Origin: Phoma sp. XZ068
Taxonomy: Eukaryota > Ascomycota > Dothideomycetes > Pleosporales > Didymellaceae
Direction: 5' to 3'
Assembly: GCA_004835665.1 (NCBI GenBank)
Contig: RBKR01000027.1
Location: 372,001-436,000, forward strand
Length of the DNA: 64,000 bases
Below, piece by piece: positions 47,322 through 59,698 of the stretch; within the stretch, counting starts at the first letter, position 1, and the number at the start of each line of letters is the position of its first letter. The notes under the pieces are model-generated. The model saw only the letters and a program-made list of their open reading frames with translations. It had not been told where the DNA came from and did not search any database. A program made the translations under genes and the position numbers.

Positions 47322-47493
47322 TAACTATAAAACTATAATAGAATAAAAAGAAAAAATATAATAATAATAAGAATAATAAGGGCTATACTTATTATAACTA
47401 TAGTAAACTAGGCTACTTTACTAGAGACTATTACTAGAATAAAGTATTCTAATAGATTAATATATTAGCTAGTAGGCTAGATACTAAGAATAC
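47322..47493 (+). pseudogene. gag fragment with CCHC knuckle, plus orientation
   Basis: It matches the plus-strand gag at about 8229-8400, including the zinc knuckle spacing at 47390-47431 with Cys and His codons changed to TAT/TAC. Its orientation is opposite to the E3 gag sequence on the other side of the Fot1-like element. It is cut off by the LTR at 47494. Confidence 0.65.
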
Positions 47494-47966
47494 TATTAAG
47501 GTTAAAAACTAAGTAAAGCTTATAAATACTTCTAAGGTTAGTTCTCTAGGATAAGTGCTAGTATAGGAAGAGTTAGTATAAATACCTAGTAAAATACTAT
47601 AATAACTATAGAGTTAATAATAAGTAGTATAAATAGTTAATCTATATAGCTTAAGAGTTAGGTTAAGTTTAAATAATAAAGTTAATTAATAAGGTTAAAT
47701 ATAATACTATAAGAGTAGTATTTCTAATTACTATATACTAAGAAGATAGGTATAGTGCTTAGTATTATAGTAGCTACTAATTACTAATTATACTAATTAT
47801 ACTAAAACTAATTATAGTATATAACTTTATATTAGCACCTATAAGTAGTAGTTAATAATACTTATTATTTATACTTACTTATAATACCTATTCTTATATA
47901 GTTTAACTATACTATACTTAGCTTATAATTATTAACTCTTGTTTAGTATTTTCTAGAATTATAATA
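47494..47966 (-). repeat. E4 left (3') LTR, U3 type a
   Basis: 473 bp from TATTAAGG to TTATAATA, closest to the LTRs at 18607 and 6913, including the AATTA-based short repeats. Confidence 0.72.
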
Positions 47967-50900
47967 CTATCTTCTTTCTATTTTAGCTTAGTCTTTTAAG
48001 CTTAGTTTATATAATATAGGCCCCTCTTTATTTAATAGTATATCTTTTTAATAATATCTAAATATTATACTAAGTTATATTTAGCCTATTATTACTACCT
48101 ATATAAACTTATTAAGACTTTTAAAGTAATTATAGTAAAGAAGAATTTAACCTATAAAAAGTATAAGTAAGTATATAAAGTTTATATTTACTCTAGGAAA
48201 TATAGTAAGTATTAAAAGTATAGTTAGTATTATAAGATTTATATAATATTATTAGAGTTTAAATATCTAGAGACTAAGAAAGAGAAGCTATAGATATAGA
48301 TAAAAAAAAGTTATAAAGTATAAAATAAAGTACTTAAGGCCTCTAAAAGGGTGTTAAAAAGTTATAGGTTATATCTATATATTAAAAGTAGTTATATTAA
48401 TAAATAGATTTACTAGATTAATATATAGAGAAATTAATTATAGTAAAAGAGTAGAGTATTATTAAGTAGAAGCTAGAAAAAGAGATAATTATCTTAGAAA
48501 GTCCTATAGATAGGTTTAGCCTAACTTTATTACCTAGTATATAGAGTACTTTTAAGAGGTAGCTAATTAAGGCCTAGAAAGCTAATATAGTACTCTCTAA
48601 TTAGCCTTAAATTTCTTTAATAACTACTAGTAGTTTATAAGATTTATTAATAGTTTCTATATATCTTCTAAGTTAGAGTATATTAACTATTTAACTAGGT
48701 ATTTATTCTTTAATCTTTTTCTTTAATATTATATTATTTTTTTAACTTCTTACTTAGTCTTTTTTTTAACCTAGTAGTAGAAGTTCTTCTAGATTAGTAT
48801 ATTAGAGTTTACTAGTTCTAATAGTAATATATAGAATATAGAGTATATCTTAGTATTTTATAGTAGTTTAAGTTAATAGTTTATAGGGCTAATTTACCTA
48901 GAAATAAAAAATAGTCTAACCTTAATATAATCTAGTTTTTTTATTAGTTTTTATATCTATAAGTTTTTTATAAGAAGATAGACTTTATCTTTCTCTTTTA
49001 GCTAAGGTACTATTTTTCTTTTTTAATTAATATAAGAGATTACTTATTACTAAGCCTTATTAATATTATTAAGTAATTTCTAGTATACTTTCTTTAGTCT
49101 TTATACTAAGGTTATTACTAAATTTACTTAGATATTACTATTAAGAGATCTTATAAAGAGATTTAGATATCTTCTATAATTTATAAAGAATAGTATTATA
49201 CCTATTACTTTTAATAATTTATTATTATATATAATCTATTCTATAGGTAAAAGTAAGACCTAGTTATCTTGCTTCTAGTTACTATATATTCTTAAGTACA
49301 TCTCTATAGTCTAATTTATTCTTTTACTTTATCTATCTATTTATATATAGTATATAGTTAATAGCTTTTTCTTAGTACTAAAAGCTAGTATAAGTATAGT
49401 CTAATAATTTAATATAAATAGCTTATCTTTATTACTAATAATAAATTCTAGTATACTATAGTAATAGATAATTCTATCTAGAAATACTTATATAAGCTAC
49501 TTTATAGTATAACTATATTAAAATAGTATTATTTCTACTACTTTAGCAAACCTATCTACTATAATAAAGATTAAGTTATAAGTATATTCTATAATAGAGT
49601 TCTTAGAGATAGGTAGTTATATAATAAAATCTATTATAATATTTATTTATAGTACTATTAGTAGCTCTATTACTTATATTTCTCTATACTCTATTTATAT
49701 ACTATACTTATTCTATTAGTAATTAATATAGTTCTTAATAAACTTAGTAACTTTATCCTTTATATAGCTAAATATATAGTATTATCTAATAAGTTCTATT
49801 ATTTATATTATACTAAAGTATTTATAAAGTATATTATTATAATAATAGCTTATAACTTTATTTTTTAATTCCTCTAGTACTTTTATAGGTATATATTATT
49901 TCTATTAGATTTATATTATATTCTTAAGCTACTAAAATAGTTCTAATAACCTATCTTTATTAACTCTAAGTATAGTAAACTAGTTTATTATTATTTTTCT
50001 AGCTAGGTTATATTATTTACTAAGTATATTAGCTTTACTATTATCTTTTTCTAGAGTATATAGTATTTTAAACTTATACTATTCTAATAGCTTAAACTAG
50101 TATACTTATTATTAGTTTAGTATTTTAGTAGTAGTAAAGTATAGTAGGTTCTTATAGTTAGTATAAATAGTAAGTTCTAAGTAACTATTTATATAGATTC
50201 TCTAATACTTTAGAGCTAATATAATAGCTAGTAATTTCTTATTTTATATATAATATTATTTCTTTCTTCTTAAGATCTTTCTTAAGTAGCAAGTAATTAA
50301 GTATTATTATCTATCTTATTGTTATATAGTATAAGCTTCTAATACTAAATCTAAAGTATCTATTTTAATTTAAAGTAGCTTTCTACTCTTAAATATAATT
50401 ATTATAAGTACCTTAATATAGAATTATTTAAGTAACTAGAAAGTATCTTCTTATACTTATTTCTACTTAAATAGTATATTCTTCTATATAAGTTTTATAA
50501 GTAGTAAGGCCTTAAGTAAATAGTTCTTAATAAAGTATTAGTTAAAATTAATAAATCTTAGAAAATTCTAAATTCCCTTAAAAGAAGTAGAGGTTAGCTA
50601 ATTCTTTATAACTTAAATTTTTATTTTACTTATCTTAACTCTATATCTTCTTATAATATAGCTAAGAAATTCTACTTCTTTTTTATACTATTTATACTTC
50701 TTAGGTTTTAATTAAAGCTTTACTTTTCTAAGGTATTCTAATACTTCCTTAATATAGTAAATATATTCTTTTAGTATTACTAAATATACTAGAATATTAT
50801 TAAGGTATATTTCTACTATAATACCTAAGTTTACTCTTAATATATTATTAATAAGGTCTTAATATATAGCTAGTATATTAGTAAGTCTAAATAGTATTAC

Positions 50901-53893
50901 TAAATACTTAAAATAACTATAGTATATTCTAAATACTGTCTTCTATTCTTTACTTTTCTTTATATATATAAAGTTATATACTCTATATAAATTAAGTATA
51001 GTAAAGTATTATACTCTAGATAACTAATTCTATAATTCTTAAATATTTAGTAATAGGTATTAATTCTTAATTATAATATTATTAAGTTTCTAATAGTTAA
51101 CACACAGTTAGTTACTACTATCTTTCTTTAGTATAAAAAGGACTAGAAATTCTACTAGTAATTTTAATTTTTATTATATATCCTTTTATAAGGTTCTTAT
51201 TAATATATTTCTTAAGTATACTAAGTTCTTTCTTAGATATTCTATATATAGGCCTAAAAGGTAGTTTCTTTCCTTTCTAGAGCTTAATCTTGCAATTCTA
51301 GAGTTTATACTATAGTAATACCTTTATAGTCTTCTTATTATAGAAGAGTTCTATATAACTCTTATATTTATCTAGAATATTAGAAGGTATACTATTCTTC
51401 TTCTTAACTATTACTTTATAACTAGTAGGGTGTTCTATATCTATATAGTTAACTACTTTATTTTAGTATATTTTATATATTAAAGAGATATTATTAATCT
51501 CCTTCTTATTTTCTAGTTATATTATAAACTATATAGGCTATAATATAGTAGTACTATATCTATATTAACTTAATAAAAGCTATTAATTCTTTTAATTAAT
51601 ATCTAGATTATACTTTCTTAACTATAGGAGTTCTAATATAATATTATAAGTAGCTATTCTAAAAGTATCTAGAGTTATTTTCTTATAGTATCTATAGATC
51701 TAGAGAGGTACTATAGTTACTTTATATATAATCTTAGATTTCTCTAGTATTAGTTCTCTATTAGCTACTCTAAGTAGGTAAGATATTATCTTCTAAGTAG
51801 GGTATAGTTCTACTAGCTATACTACTTATAAAGAGATATAATTAGACTATACTCTAGAGTCTAAGAGTATATATATCTATCTTCTATTTATTCTAATAGG
51901 TAACTTAATTAGTTAGTAATTACTTTTAATACTATTAATAAATTAATCTCTAGTGCCTACTAGTGCTACTTTAAAAAAGGATTTTCTTATCTAAAGCTAT
52001 TACTTTACTTCTTTTCTTTATAGGTCTTATAGTAGAGATTAAGGCAGGTCTACTAATACTAATTAAAGTATTACTTATTTACTGCTAGTCCTTATTATCT
52101 GCACTTAGACTTGTTCTAGCTAGAAAAGTATTTATTATTATATTTATCTATTAGGTATAGTATATAGTAGTATTTCTTATAATCTTTCTATTATAGTTTA
52201 TATAGATATCTCTTTAGAAACTATTCTAAATTAAGCTTTTCTAAATAGTGTGTCTAGTATCTATTATAGTAGTATACTATCTATAATAGTGCTCTATAGT
52301 GTAGGTTTCTAGGGTCTAAGCTATAATTAGGTTCTAGGTAATTATAGTTCTAGCTTTAATATACTTCTAGTTAATAATATTATTAGTATTCCTTATATAA
52401 CTTATTATACTAATTTTCTTTATTATTATTTACCTTAATAGAGAGGATAATTAGGTCTTAATATAACTTAGTATAGGCCTTGTTATTAGCTTTCTTAACT
52501 TTATATTATTTATATTCTAATTAGTATATATTATACTATACTTTATATTATATAGTAGTAGAGTATACTAATTTATTTTAATCTTTATAGTCCTCTAGGT
52601 ATTAACTAGGTAGTTATAGTATATTATCTTTAGTATTAGGTGTCTAGGTTATATAGAATTTATAGTATAAGGTTGTAGCTATACTAGAAGCTTCTAGGAG
52701 TTTAAGATACTTCTCCCTTATTATCTATATAATTATATATTTATAGCTATAAGGGTGTTTATATACCTATAACCTTAAAGGTACTAGTTTATATATAACT
52801 TCTAGTTTAGTATCTTTATTATATCTTAACTCTAGATCTTCTATAAGTTGTCTAATTCTATTAGTAAGAATCTCTTATTTATTACTAGTATTCTTGCCTT
52901 CTAGCCTACTAGCTAATATATTAATCTATTAGAATACTTTATTTTAGTAATAGTCTCTAGTAAAGTAGCCTAGTTTACTATAGTTATAATAAGTCTAGTC
53001 TTTATTACTCTTATTATTATTATATCCCTTCTTTTTATTCTATTATAGTTTTATAGTTATTAGTCTCTTATTTATATTAGATAGGTTTATTATCTTAGGT
53101 CTATAGTACCTACTCTAAGTGTTACTATAAATATAGTAACCTATATTAGGTTAGTAGTTATTTCTATAGTTACTATAATAAGTATAGTTATTCTATTAGT
53201 TATATTATAGTTAAGATAGCTAGCCTATAGCTTAAGTATATAGATTATTATATAGCTCTTATTAGAGCTTATATAGTTTAATATTAAGGTTAATTGCTAT
53301 ATTAATAAGGTTGTCTAAGGTTTCTATACTTATACTAGTATATATTAGTTCTTTCTTTACCTTAGGTTTAAGTCCTTAATAAAATATTATAATTAATATA
53401 GTATTATTCTAGTCTATATTAGCTATAAGTTACTAGAACTTAGTAGTATAATTAGTAGTAGATTAGGTCTAATAAATATATTAGATATCTTATCTAGTAA
53501 TAGTAGGTTTGTCTAAGACTTTAAAGATTAGATAGATCTTTTCTTTAAAAGTATTAAAGTCTTCTATTTATATATTAACCTTATTAGGAGTATTATCCTT
53601 ACTCTAAAGTTAAATAAAAGGTTTAATCTAGGTAAATACTTTTCTATATATATAGCTTACTACTAAAGTAACTCTCTTCTTAGCCTCTATCTTATCTTCT
53701 TAGAATATAAAGAATAGGTCTTATTATATTAACTAGTTATCTAGCTTACTGCAGTTTCTCTTATAGAGATTAGATTACTTAATATTAATAGTATTAGTAG
53801 TAATAGTTTCTTCTATTATATTAATATTAGAGTATAAGCTAGTAGAAGTAACTCTAGTTTCTAAAGTAGTACTTATCTTAGAGGTATTTAAAA
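47967..53893 (-). pseudogene. E4 gag-pol remnant
   Basis: Parallel to E1 along its whole length. Reverse transcriptase is at about 50860-51190 and the gag zinc knuckle at 52950-52991. Comparison with E1 shows the uninterrupted form of the site hit by copy A (around 53690). All frames are broken by RIP stops. Confidence 0.7.
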
Positions 53894-54396
53894 TATTAAG
53901 GTTATAAACTAAGTAAAGCTTATAAATACTTCTAAGGTTAGTTCTCTAGAATAAGTGCTAGTATAGAAAGAGGTTAGTATAGATATCTAGTAAAATACTA
54001 AAATAGCTATAGGTTTAATAATAAGTAGTATAGATAGTTAATCTATCTAGCTTAAAAGTTAGGTTAAGTTCTAATAATAAAGTTAATTAATAAGGTTAAA
54101 TATAATACTATAAGGGTAGTATTCCTAATTACTATATACTATAATAATTATAGTAGCTTACCTAGCTTACTATAAGCTATATAACCTAAGATTACTAAGC
54201 TTAATAGTAAGCTATATAAGCCCTTACGTGTAGTCTACCTAGCTTACTTACTAAGAAGTAAGCTTATTATATAACCTATAATAAAACTATACTATAACTA
54301 TACTATATAGAAAGCCCTATATAATTATTATATTAGAGCTCTTAGCACCTAAGGCTGTTAGTATTCTAGTTAGCTAGTTATAAGTAGATTATAACA
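53894..54396 (-). repeat. E4 right LTR, U3 type b
   Basis: 503 bp from TATTAAGG to TTATAACA, same subtype as the solo LTRs at 5453 and 28741 and the LTR at 59202. Confidence 0.75.
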
Positions 54397-57300
54397 GGCC
54401 CTAATATAGGTTATTCTAAGCTATTTTAGCCTAAGTTAGCTTATTAGAGCATATTAAAGCTAGTTTAAGCTTTATTTAACTATTTTAGTACTTACTAGGT
54501 TATTTTAGACTATTTTATACTATTCTTAACTATATATATATATTATACTACCTACTAGTACCTTTTAGCTACTAACTATAGATTTCTTAAAGGTCTTAAA
54601 TAATATAGTATATAATACCTACTATATAGCCTATTATTATATCTACTATATTAATTACTTTAGTAAGAGTAGTACCTACTTTACTAGTACTCTAGGTTAC
54701 TACTTCCCTCTAGTTACTAATACTAATTAGTACCTTTACTATACCTAGGTCTATAAAGTAGAGGCTAGTAAAGATATCTAGACTATATACTATATAAAGT
54801 ATTTCTTTAGTAATTTAGACTACTTTATAGTATATATCTCTATTTTAGGTTAGTATTAACCTATATAGGCTATTTTAACCTATTATAGCCTTCTAGAGCT
54901 ATCTTTAACTATATTAATAATATTTATATATATCTTACTATTCTTACTTTTAATATATATACTAAAGCCTAGCTATTAACTATAGAGGTTTTTAAAAGTA
55001 TAAAAGTTAAGGCTATAGGTAATTTACTTTTTAAATTATATAAACTTACTAAGATAATTAAAGAGTATACTAGTTTACTTTCTTACTACTTATTTCTAAC
55101 TATTACTAACCTTTCTAGAGAGTTTAAGCCTTATACTAATAACCTCTTTCTATACTTAGGTATTTAGAGCTCTTAGAGTAACTTTATAACTAAGATATAC
55201 TCTATTAGCTAGAAGTATAATAAGGTTACTATATAGGCTAAGGCTAAAAGTAATAAGTATAAGCTTAAGTAGTAGGCTACTACTAAGGCTACTTCTCTTA
55301 CTAAGAAGATTAGTTTTCCCCCTTTTAAGCTACTTTAGGCTATTCTAACTTATTATAAGTTAAAAGTATCTTTATTAATAGTAAGAAGTATAATCTAAAG
55401 GCTAGAGCTACTATTCTTATAAGATTAAGAAACTCTACCTCTTTAAGGCTAGTAAGTCTACTACTAATAAAAGTAAGATTACTAAGTATATAAATATAAA
55501 AAATAGAAAGTATAGGGAGCTTTTAGCTAAGGCTACTAAGTTATAAAAAGTAATAAGTAGTTTTAAGATATTCTAAGGTATATTTAGTAATTCTAGAGTA
55601 AAATAGTATATAATAGAGTAATATAGCCCCTTTTAGTATATATAGGATAATACCTAGATTTCTACTACTTTAGTAGCTATTAATAGTTATAGTTTATTTA
55701 AATTCTACTTTTATAACCTTTCTATACTATTTTATAGTATTATAGGCTATTTTAGCTTCTAGTATTCTCTACTATTATTAATAGTATACTTAGAGCCTTT
55801 TTATACTATTTTATAGTACTATAGGCTATTATAGCCTCTAGTACCTTCTACTATTATTAAGTACTATTAAATACTTAAAACCTAGTAGAAAAAATAGTAA
55901 AGGTAACTTTTTTAACTTTAGTAGTAGTAGTATACTTAGAATTTTTTTAATTTTTCTAAGTATTAGAATATTTCTCTTTTTTTTAGGTAGCTGTCCTAAG
56001 TACCTCTAAGGTTATTACTATTTACTCTATTACCTAGGTAGTATTTTCTCCTTTTTTTAAAACTATTTAAGTATATTAAAAGATATAATAACTTTAGGCT
56101 CTTATAAGTTTTCTTTAGAGAAAAAATTAGCTTATTTTATATAATAGAGCTAATTTCTATATTTATTTTACTTTTATTTAAGTATTTTTTCTACTTTTTA
56201 TATATTATTACTATAAGTATAAAGAGTATCTAGAATTAAAGTTATTAAGTATAGAAGTAGGCTCTTTAGATTAAAGAGTTCTAATAATATTATATAGAAG
56301 ACTAGATAAATACTTTAGAGTCTAGGTAGATCTACTTAAAATAATAATAGGTTAATCTAGGCTATTATACGCTCTAGGCCTATATACTTCTAATCTAGCT
56401 TATATTTTAGCCTAGTTAATTATATATATTAGTTTAAAACTATAACTTAGTTATCTACTATAAATAGAATAGGTAACCTTAACCTATTCTAGTATACTTA
56501 TTAATATATATTTACTACTAGTATTTTTTTCTTATATTTCTATTATAATTCTAGAAGTTTAGTTATAACCTACCTGTTAAAAAGTAATTTACTCTAGCTA
56601 AGAGCTATACTAGGCTAGTCTACCCCTCTAGAGTCTAAACTATAGTTTACCTAGAAAAGTATAGTTTTAATAGTTAAGTATATACTATTATTATATATAA
56701 ACTCTACTACTAAGATCTATAGAGCCTAATTATTCTATTCTAATAAATAGTAGTATTAAAGGTATTATTCTAGAGTTTAGTTCTATCTTTTAGTTTATTT
56801 CTTAGTTTATAGGTAATAGGCTAATATAAAAACTCTTTTAGAGTTTAGATAGTATTAAAAAGTATTTTAGTATTTTATATTTATTAAAGAGCTTTATTTA
56901 AAAATAATTTATTTAGAGGCTCTATATAATTAGATTATTTCTCTTATCTAGAACTATACTAAGTTAACTCTATTCTAATTACTTCTAGCTAGAATATAAT
57001 TAGCTATTTTAGTTAATTAGTATACTACTACTAATACTATATTATATACTATACTACTTATTTTACTAAAGAGAAGTTCTATAATAAAATCTATTATAAC
57101 TTCTTTTTATAGTCTATTAAGTAGTAAAAGTAGTACTAGTAGCCTATATAGTTTATACCTTATAAGTATTAACTTTCTATAGGGTATATACTTTCTATAG
57201 TACTAAGCTATATCTTCTCTTATACTCTTTTATATATATTAGTACTAGAGTTTCTCTAATATCTTTCTTATACTAAAATATTCTACTATAGAGTTATTAT

Positions 57301-59201
57301 AGTATTCTTATAGAGCTTCTACTCTTTTCTATAGTATTACTAGCTCTTTTATACCTAACTAGAATATAGTAGAGTATTCTAGGTTATTATAGGCTATTTT
57401 AGGCTCTATAATACTAGTATCTATCTTAGTATTTATTTCTATATTAAACTTTTCTTCTATAGTTTTAGGTTTTTTTAGAGATTACTTATTAGCCTTCTAG
57501 AATTTCTAAAAAGCTATACTTATCTCCTCTATTAGAGTATATATTACCTTTAATTATATTATTACTATAGCTACTAAAGTGCTTAGGTCTCTTTTTCTAT
57601 TTAAGAAATTTTTTATTAGTTATATAAATACCTAATTATACTTTTAAAAAAGCTTTTATACCTTACTTATTTAGTTAGGTTTCCTTAATAGCCTATCTAC
57701 TAGGTTTATTTTTCTAGGTTAGTAGGTTAAGGTAAAATTATACTAGCTTAGTACTAAGTATAACTAAACTTACTAGTAGTTTAATACCTTAGTCTCTATA
57801 AACTATTTTAAGTTTATATAGTCTATAAGAATTTTAAAATAGATCTTCTAGAGGTAATATTACTAGTACTTTATACTCTTTATAATTACTAGTAATTCTT
57901 AATTATATATATTATAGTTATACTCTACTTAGATAAGCTTATATAAGTAGAAGCCTATTAGCCTCTATTAGCTTACTTTACTCTATTCTAGGCTATATTA
58001 GCTTACTATACTTAAGATTACTATACCTAAAGTATTAACTTCTAATAAAGTTTTTTTTTTTTTAAAAGTAAGTAAGAATTAAGACTATTAAGAAGATATT
58101 CTTTAGCTACTTAAAAGCTTTCTTTACTACCTCTAGTAAGTATAGTAGCTAGCTTTCCTCCCTCTATATAGCTAGCCTAGCCTAGGCCTAACCTAGGTCC
58201 TTTCTTATTAATATTATAAGTAGAAGTACTATATAGCTAAATTCTTTAATAAAGTATTAATAGTAGTTTATAAATTCTATAAAAATATATATATTATATA
58301 CTATAGTTAGTAATAGCTAATCTTAGATTATTTTAGCTCTTTCTAGGTTAATACTAACCCCTTATAGGAATACTATATATCTAAGGTACTCTATATACTA
58401 TATATACTATTTATACTTTAATAGCTTAATATATAGCTTATATTACTATAATTATTCTAGAATTTCTTAAATATAGGTAATATACTCCTCTTTTATATTT
58501 AAGAATATTAAGATATTATCTAAGTATATAATATATATAATATCTACTAGTCCTGCTAAGGCTTTATTTATATATACCTAGAACTAAATAGGTATATTTA
58601 TTAGGCTAAAGAGTATAATAGTATACTTAAAATAACTATATCTAGTCTAGAATATAGTCTTCTATTTATCTTCTTCTTTTATTTAGATTTAATAATAAGT
58701 ATCTCTAATATCTAGTTTAGTAAATACTCTTACTATTAAGAGGTAATCTAAAGATTTAAAGATTAAAGGTAATAAGTACTAGTTCTTTATAGTTATCTTA
58801 TTAAGGCCTCTAAAGTCTATATAAAGGTATAAACTACTATCTTTTTTTGTTATAAATAATATTAGAGCCCTAGTAGAGAATCTTAAGTATTAAATCTAGC
58901 TTCTAGCTATATAGTTAACTAGGTATTTCTATAATACTACTAACTCTACCTCTAATAAACTATATAAGGGCTAATATAAGAGTATAGTTTCTTTAGCTAA
59001 ATTAATTACTAAATTATTTAAGCTATAGTTAGGTAAACTCTATATATTATCTTCTAATATAATATCTATAAAATTAGTATAGTATATAGGCATTTTATCT
59101 ATATTAGGCTAATCTAGCCTATTCTAGCTAGTAAAGGCTATAAGATAGGTATATATATCTATCTAGAGGTTATATATAGTATAGTTAAACTCTTTTATAT
59201 C
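54397..59201 (-). mobile_element. truncated chromovirus copy C, inverted
   Basis: 4.8 kb corresponding to about 38665-43497 of copy B but in reverse orientation. It lacks both LTRs and most of gag. From left to right it holds the antisense frame (here on the plus strand), the two-unit tandem repeat, the chromodomain (about 56035-56200), integrase, RNase H and reverse transcriptase (about 58620-58960). Both ends stop exactly at Gypsy LTRs (53894-54396 and 59202-59698). Heavily RIP-mutated. Confidence 0.78.
54618..55622 (+). pseudogene. copy C version of the antisense reading frame
   Basis: Although RIP is strong here, the same frame as in copy B can be followed: the YINYFSK, FREFKPY-like (SREFKPYTN), LFLYLGI and Lys-rich segments recur in order with TAG as nearly the only interruption. 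Many Cys positions of copy B appear as Tyr (TGT to TAT). Confidence 0.58.
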
Positions 59202-59698
59202 TATTAAGGTTGTAAACTAAGCAAAGCTTATAAATACTTCTAAGGTTAGTTCTCTAGGATAAGTACTAGTATAGGAGGGGTTAGTATAGATACCTAGTAA
59301 AACACTATAATAACTATAGGGTTTGCAATAAGGAGTATAGATGCAATCTGTCTGTCTTAAGAGCAGGTAAAATCTAATAATAAGATTAATTAATAAGGTT
59401 AAATATAATACTATAAGGGCAGTGTTCCTAATTACTATATACTATAATAATTATAGTAGCTTACCTAGCTTATTATAAGCTGCGTAAGCTAAGATTACTA
59501 AGCTTAATATAAGCTATATAAGCTCTTATATATAGTCTACCTAGCTTACTTACTAAGAGGTAAGCTTATTATATAACCTATAATAAAACTATACTATAAC
59601 TATACTATACAGGAAGCCCTATATAATTATTATATTAAAGCTGTTAGCATCTATAGCTATTAGTATTCTAGTTAGCTAGTTATAAGTAGATTATAACA
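59202..59698 (-). repeat. E5 3' LTR, U3 type b
   Basis: 497 bp from TATTAAGG to TTATAACA. It retains unmutated patches such as GGTTGTAAAC and CTGTCTGTC that show the pre-RIP state of the family. Confidence 0.8.

Larger units (their letters stand above)
47494..54396 (-). mobile_element. Gypsy-type LTR element E4
   Basis: Minus-strand Ty3/Gypsy remnant of 6.9 kb without nested insertions. 3' LTR 47494-47966 (U3 type a), polypurine complement CTATCTTCTTTC, pol remnant, gag remnant with a zinc knuckle at 52950-52991, and a right LTR 53894-54396 (U3 type b). The flanks AATAC and GGCCC do not match, and the two LTRs differ in U3, so the ends may come from different elements. Confidence 0.7.
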
